Source: Thermoplasmatota archaeon
GTDB taxonomy: Archaea; Thermoplasmatota; E2; DHVEG-1
Direction of reading: 5' to 3'
Length of the DNA: 5,468 nucleotides
NCBI GenBank assembly: GCA_018824925.1
Contig: JAHJFH010000255.1
Coordinates: forward strand, 1 to 5,468
The stretch's first letter is position 1; every line of letters starts with the position of its first letter. The position numbers and the translations under genes were made by a program. Positions 3,309 to 5,468 of the stretch are shown here, piece after piece. The notes beneath the pieces are model-generated. The model made no database searches, was not told the origin of the DNA, and saw nothing but the letters and a program-made list of their open reading frames with translations.

Positions 3309-5468
3309 TTATTTCTTTTTTCTGATAACCACGAAGAGAACGATGATAAGAAGAACGATAATCACACCAGCAAATACCCAGAGGTATTCCATAAGGATAT
3401 TTGGTTCATAGTGGTTTGGATAACCGGTAACACCATATGGCATGTGTCCTGCAATATGTATCCCGGGTTCATAGCGGAGTGGTGCCACCTGGTTTGCTTC
3501 CCAGTAATTATTTGTGCTATATTCAGTGCTAGGGGCCCATATACGTAGGCTAGGATCTCCATAGAGACAGACGTTTTCTGCTAAATCCCACCACCATTGT
3601 GGTGGTTCACTAATATACAAGATACCGACTTTGCTGATGCCCTCCGCATAGATCTCACCGACGGTTTTTCCTAATGCAATACCACGGGGTACACCATTTT
3701 GCCAGACATCAGAATACCAGGAGGTTGCCCAGGGGTCCATGATTTGAAATACGGATCCATGGCGCATCATAGTCAGATGGAGGTATTTTCCTGCGGGTAA
3801 ACAGGCGACACTACTGATCCCTGTTGAGTGTATGTTTCCAAGGGCATCATCGATTTGACTACCGTTATACCAGCTGGTACCAAAACGACCAAGAAATACC
3901 GTGATGATGACACCATCATAGTAATCCTGGGTGTCTTCAAACCAATCAGGGGTAAGGAATCGTAGAAGGGGTAAACTTGAGATTTTTCCTAGTATATCTC
4001 GTATTGGATGACGGGCAAGTGCCCAATCCAAAGCAGTAGTGAATACCCGTGGACCTTCAGGGTCTGGGTTGCCAGCTAAGGCAGGTAAAATACCATGAAT
4101 TTCTGATGTCATGGTATCCGGTTCTTCAGTTGAACCCATGTTCCATTCATATCCGCGCCAGGGGTTTATTTCTTTATTATACCCTGCGAATGGAATCGTT
4201 GGATAGCCTCGGGGGTTATCACCGGTAACATCCCAGAACATCAACAAACCTCCATCAGATGGTCCTCCATGGGTGTTAATCATCCAGAGGAGTACACCGC
4301 GGTTGAGGTTTTCCATGTTGGCTTGAAAGTTTGTTGAATAGACAGGGTCATATCCAGCTTTTTTAATGTAGAATGGTTGCACCTCAGAACCACTGAGATC
4401 AGCGACATATGCACCCTCTTTACCATTGACAGCTAGCATAACTCCCTCATCGATAGGTTCGAATGAAGGAGTCTCTCCCGGGATATCCCCATCTGCGGTA
4501 TGGTATGTAAAACCCCAATATTTACTCGCTCTACTATTGAATTTATGATCATAACAGATAAGTGTGTCAAGAACAGGGTATTGGAATGTTTCTTCTTTGG
4601 ATGGTTTAACGATTTTTAATCCGAGAGTTCCTCGATAAGGGAAGCGACGTATGCTTTCACTGCCGCTAATCATATCAATGCCCGCAGGGTTTTTCATCGC
4701 AGGGTTTTCAAATATGAGTTGGGGATAAAACACGGTTTTAGCTAGCCATACCGCTGTATCGGTTGGGGTACCGATAAAGCGCCCAGGGTAGGCTTTTCCA
4801 ACAAATACTCGATCCCATGTTAATGAGATATCAAATTGACCAGCCACGGTGATGATTGTTTCTTGGCCCTCTTTATCATAATTATGGTTCTTTAAGAAAT
4901 CATAGATACGAGAACCGGTAAGAAACATTTCAGTAACTGTTGGTAATTTTGATATGCCATTAGGATTCCGACTCCATAGTTCATTGTGCCAGGGGATAGC
5001 AGCGGATAACTCGGGATGATTATCGATTAGAATCACAGGGCTTCCATGTTGAGCCGCGATATAGGCAGCAGGGCCTATATAGAGAGAACCGGGATATTCT
5101 CCTGCTGGACCAAGTGGTGTTACATACCAATAACTAAAGGGATCAATTGTTGAAAAGATAATATCATTTTTACCGGTTATTCCTCGAATGTAATCATAGA
5201 CAATTCTGTAATCAGTGAAATGTTCTTTGATGTCACTGACAGAAATAAGCATATCTTTTACCGTAGATGAAAGATATCCACCAAGATCCATAATATAGAT
5301 ATTTTTTACACCTAATTGATAGAGGGTATCAATAGTCTCTTGAGATATTAAATCTGCTGTGGTATATAGAAGAGGGGCATTTATTGTTGAGGCTAGTACC
5401 GCACCCTCGGTTGCTGAAGCAAGACAATCACCCTCTTTACGGGTATAATTTTGTGACCATGAATATTC
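3309..5468 (-). CDS. Surface-anchored gingipain-like (C25) peptidase with CWB2-like N-terminus, partial (5' end beyond the right edge)
   Basis: The frame is open to base 5468, giving 719 visible residues; the ATG at 5291 is internal. Residues 13-60 (GDCLAS, INAPLLYT, TLYQLGVKNIYIM) resemble cell-wall-binding repeat 2 (PF04122), with a second such stretch near 130-150 (GPAAYIAAQHGSPVILID). The middle looks like a family C25 cysteine peptidase: AYPGRFIGTPTD (226-237), then WMINTHGG with candidate catalytic His400, GISSVACLPAG with candidate Cys556, LGKTVGEIY (599-607) and a family-like end YGDPSLRI (636-643). One transmembrane helix (about 696-715) and RKKK at the very end fix it in the membrane with the body outside. 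A signal peptide should lie off-window. Its likely role is protein breakdown or processing at the cell surface. The His-Cys distance (155 residues) is far greater than in gingipains (about 33), so there is an insertion or the dyad is misassigned, and activity is unproven. A divergent or inactive C25-fold structural protein is possible. trpS follows. Confidence 0.85.
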   Translation of the reverse strand, partial: EYSWSQNYTRKEGDCLASATEGAVLASTINAPLLYTTADLISQETIDTLYQLGVKNIYIMDLGGYLSSTVKDMLISVSDIKEHFTDYRIVYDYIRGITGKNDIIFSTIDPFSYWYVTPLGPAGEYPGSLYIGPAAYIAAQHGSPVILIDNHPELSAAIPWHNELWSRNPNGISKLPTVTEMFLTGSRIYDFLKNHNYDKEGQETIITVAGQFDISLTWDRVFVGKAYPGRFIGTPTDTAVWLAKTVFYPQLIFENPAMKNPAGIDMISGSESIRRFPYRGTLGLKIVKPSKEETFQYPVLDTLICYDHKFNSRASKYWGFTYHTADGDIPGETPSFEPIDEGVMLAVNGKEGAYVADLSGSEVQPFYIKKAGYDPVYSTNFQANMENLNRGVLLWMINTHGGPSDGGLLMFWDVTGDNPRGYPTIPFAGYNKEINPWRGYEWNMGSTEEPDTMTSEIHGILPALAGNPDPEGPRVFTTALDWALARHPIRDILGKISSLPLLRFLTPDWFEDTQDYYDGVIITVFLGRFGTSWYNGSQIDDALGNIHSTGISSVACLPAGKYLHLTMMRHGSVFQIMDPWATSWYSDVWQNGVPRGIALGKTVGEIYAEGISKVGILYISEPPQWWWDLAENVCLYGDPSLRIWAPSTEYSTNNYWEANQVAPLRYEPGIHIAGHMPYGVTGYPNHYEPNILMEYLWVFAGVIIVLLIIVLFVVIRKKK

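Noticed and set aside
3186..3548. Plus-strand open frame of 120 codons
   Set aside because: It lies antisense to trpS and to the 3' end of the surface-protein gene, both strongly supported, and its translation has no recognisable motifs.
1..5468. CRISPR array, insertion sequence, tRNA or rRNA
   Set aside because: I saw no regularly spaced repeats, transposase motifs, terminal inverted repeats or tRNA-like cloverleaf with a T-loop motif. This was read by eye, so a weak or degenerate case could be missed.

Overview
The window looks like a piece of an archaeal chromosome, most likely euryarchaeal. The tryptophanyl-tRNA synthetase is of the archaeal class, TATA-like boxes lie about 26 bp before plausible transcript starts, at least one gene seems leaderless, and T-rich tracts rather than GC hairpins follow several genes. 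Base composition is moderately AT-rich. The surface proteins combine an N-terminal signal peptide or a large exported domain with a C-terminal membrane anchor, a style common in Thermoplasmata-like lineages. That placement is an impression and was not tested.

Layout from left to right. Positions 1-225 (minus) hold the 5' part of an unrecognised gene that runs off the left edge. A perfect 10-bp inverted repeat (290-313) sits before a small plus-strand hypothetical gene (329-544). A low-complexity A/G/T-rich strip (559-609) probably ends transcripts from both sides. A minus-strand gene (608-1276) encodes a small secreted, membrane-anchored protein. A 109-bp divergent promoter region separates it from a plus-strand gene for a His-rich soluble protein of unknown function (1386-1895). 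That gene converges on trpS (minus, 1892-3214), and both stop codons share one CTAG. Upstream of trpS on the minus strand is the 3' part of a large cell-surface gene (3309-5468) that continues past the right edge.

The large surface protein is the most interesting item. Its visible N-terminus resembles the cell-wall-binding repeat 2 fold. The body carries hallmarks of a gingipain-like (family C25) cysteine peptidase: a GRF motif, a His-Gly motif, a Cys after a hydrophobic strand, and a YGDPSLRI end. It finishes with one transmembrane helix and a basic tail. No first methionine is visible: the frame is open to the last base, so an ATG at 5291 is internal.

There is no strong evidence that these genes form one pathway. 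trpS is housekeeping. It follows the peptidase gene in the same direction but has its own probable promoter and ribosome binding site in the 94-bp spacer. The two surface proteins suggest a cell-envelope neighbourhood. I see no CRISPR array, insertion sequence, rRNA or tRNA, and no clear sign of a multi-gene defence or mobile system.
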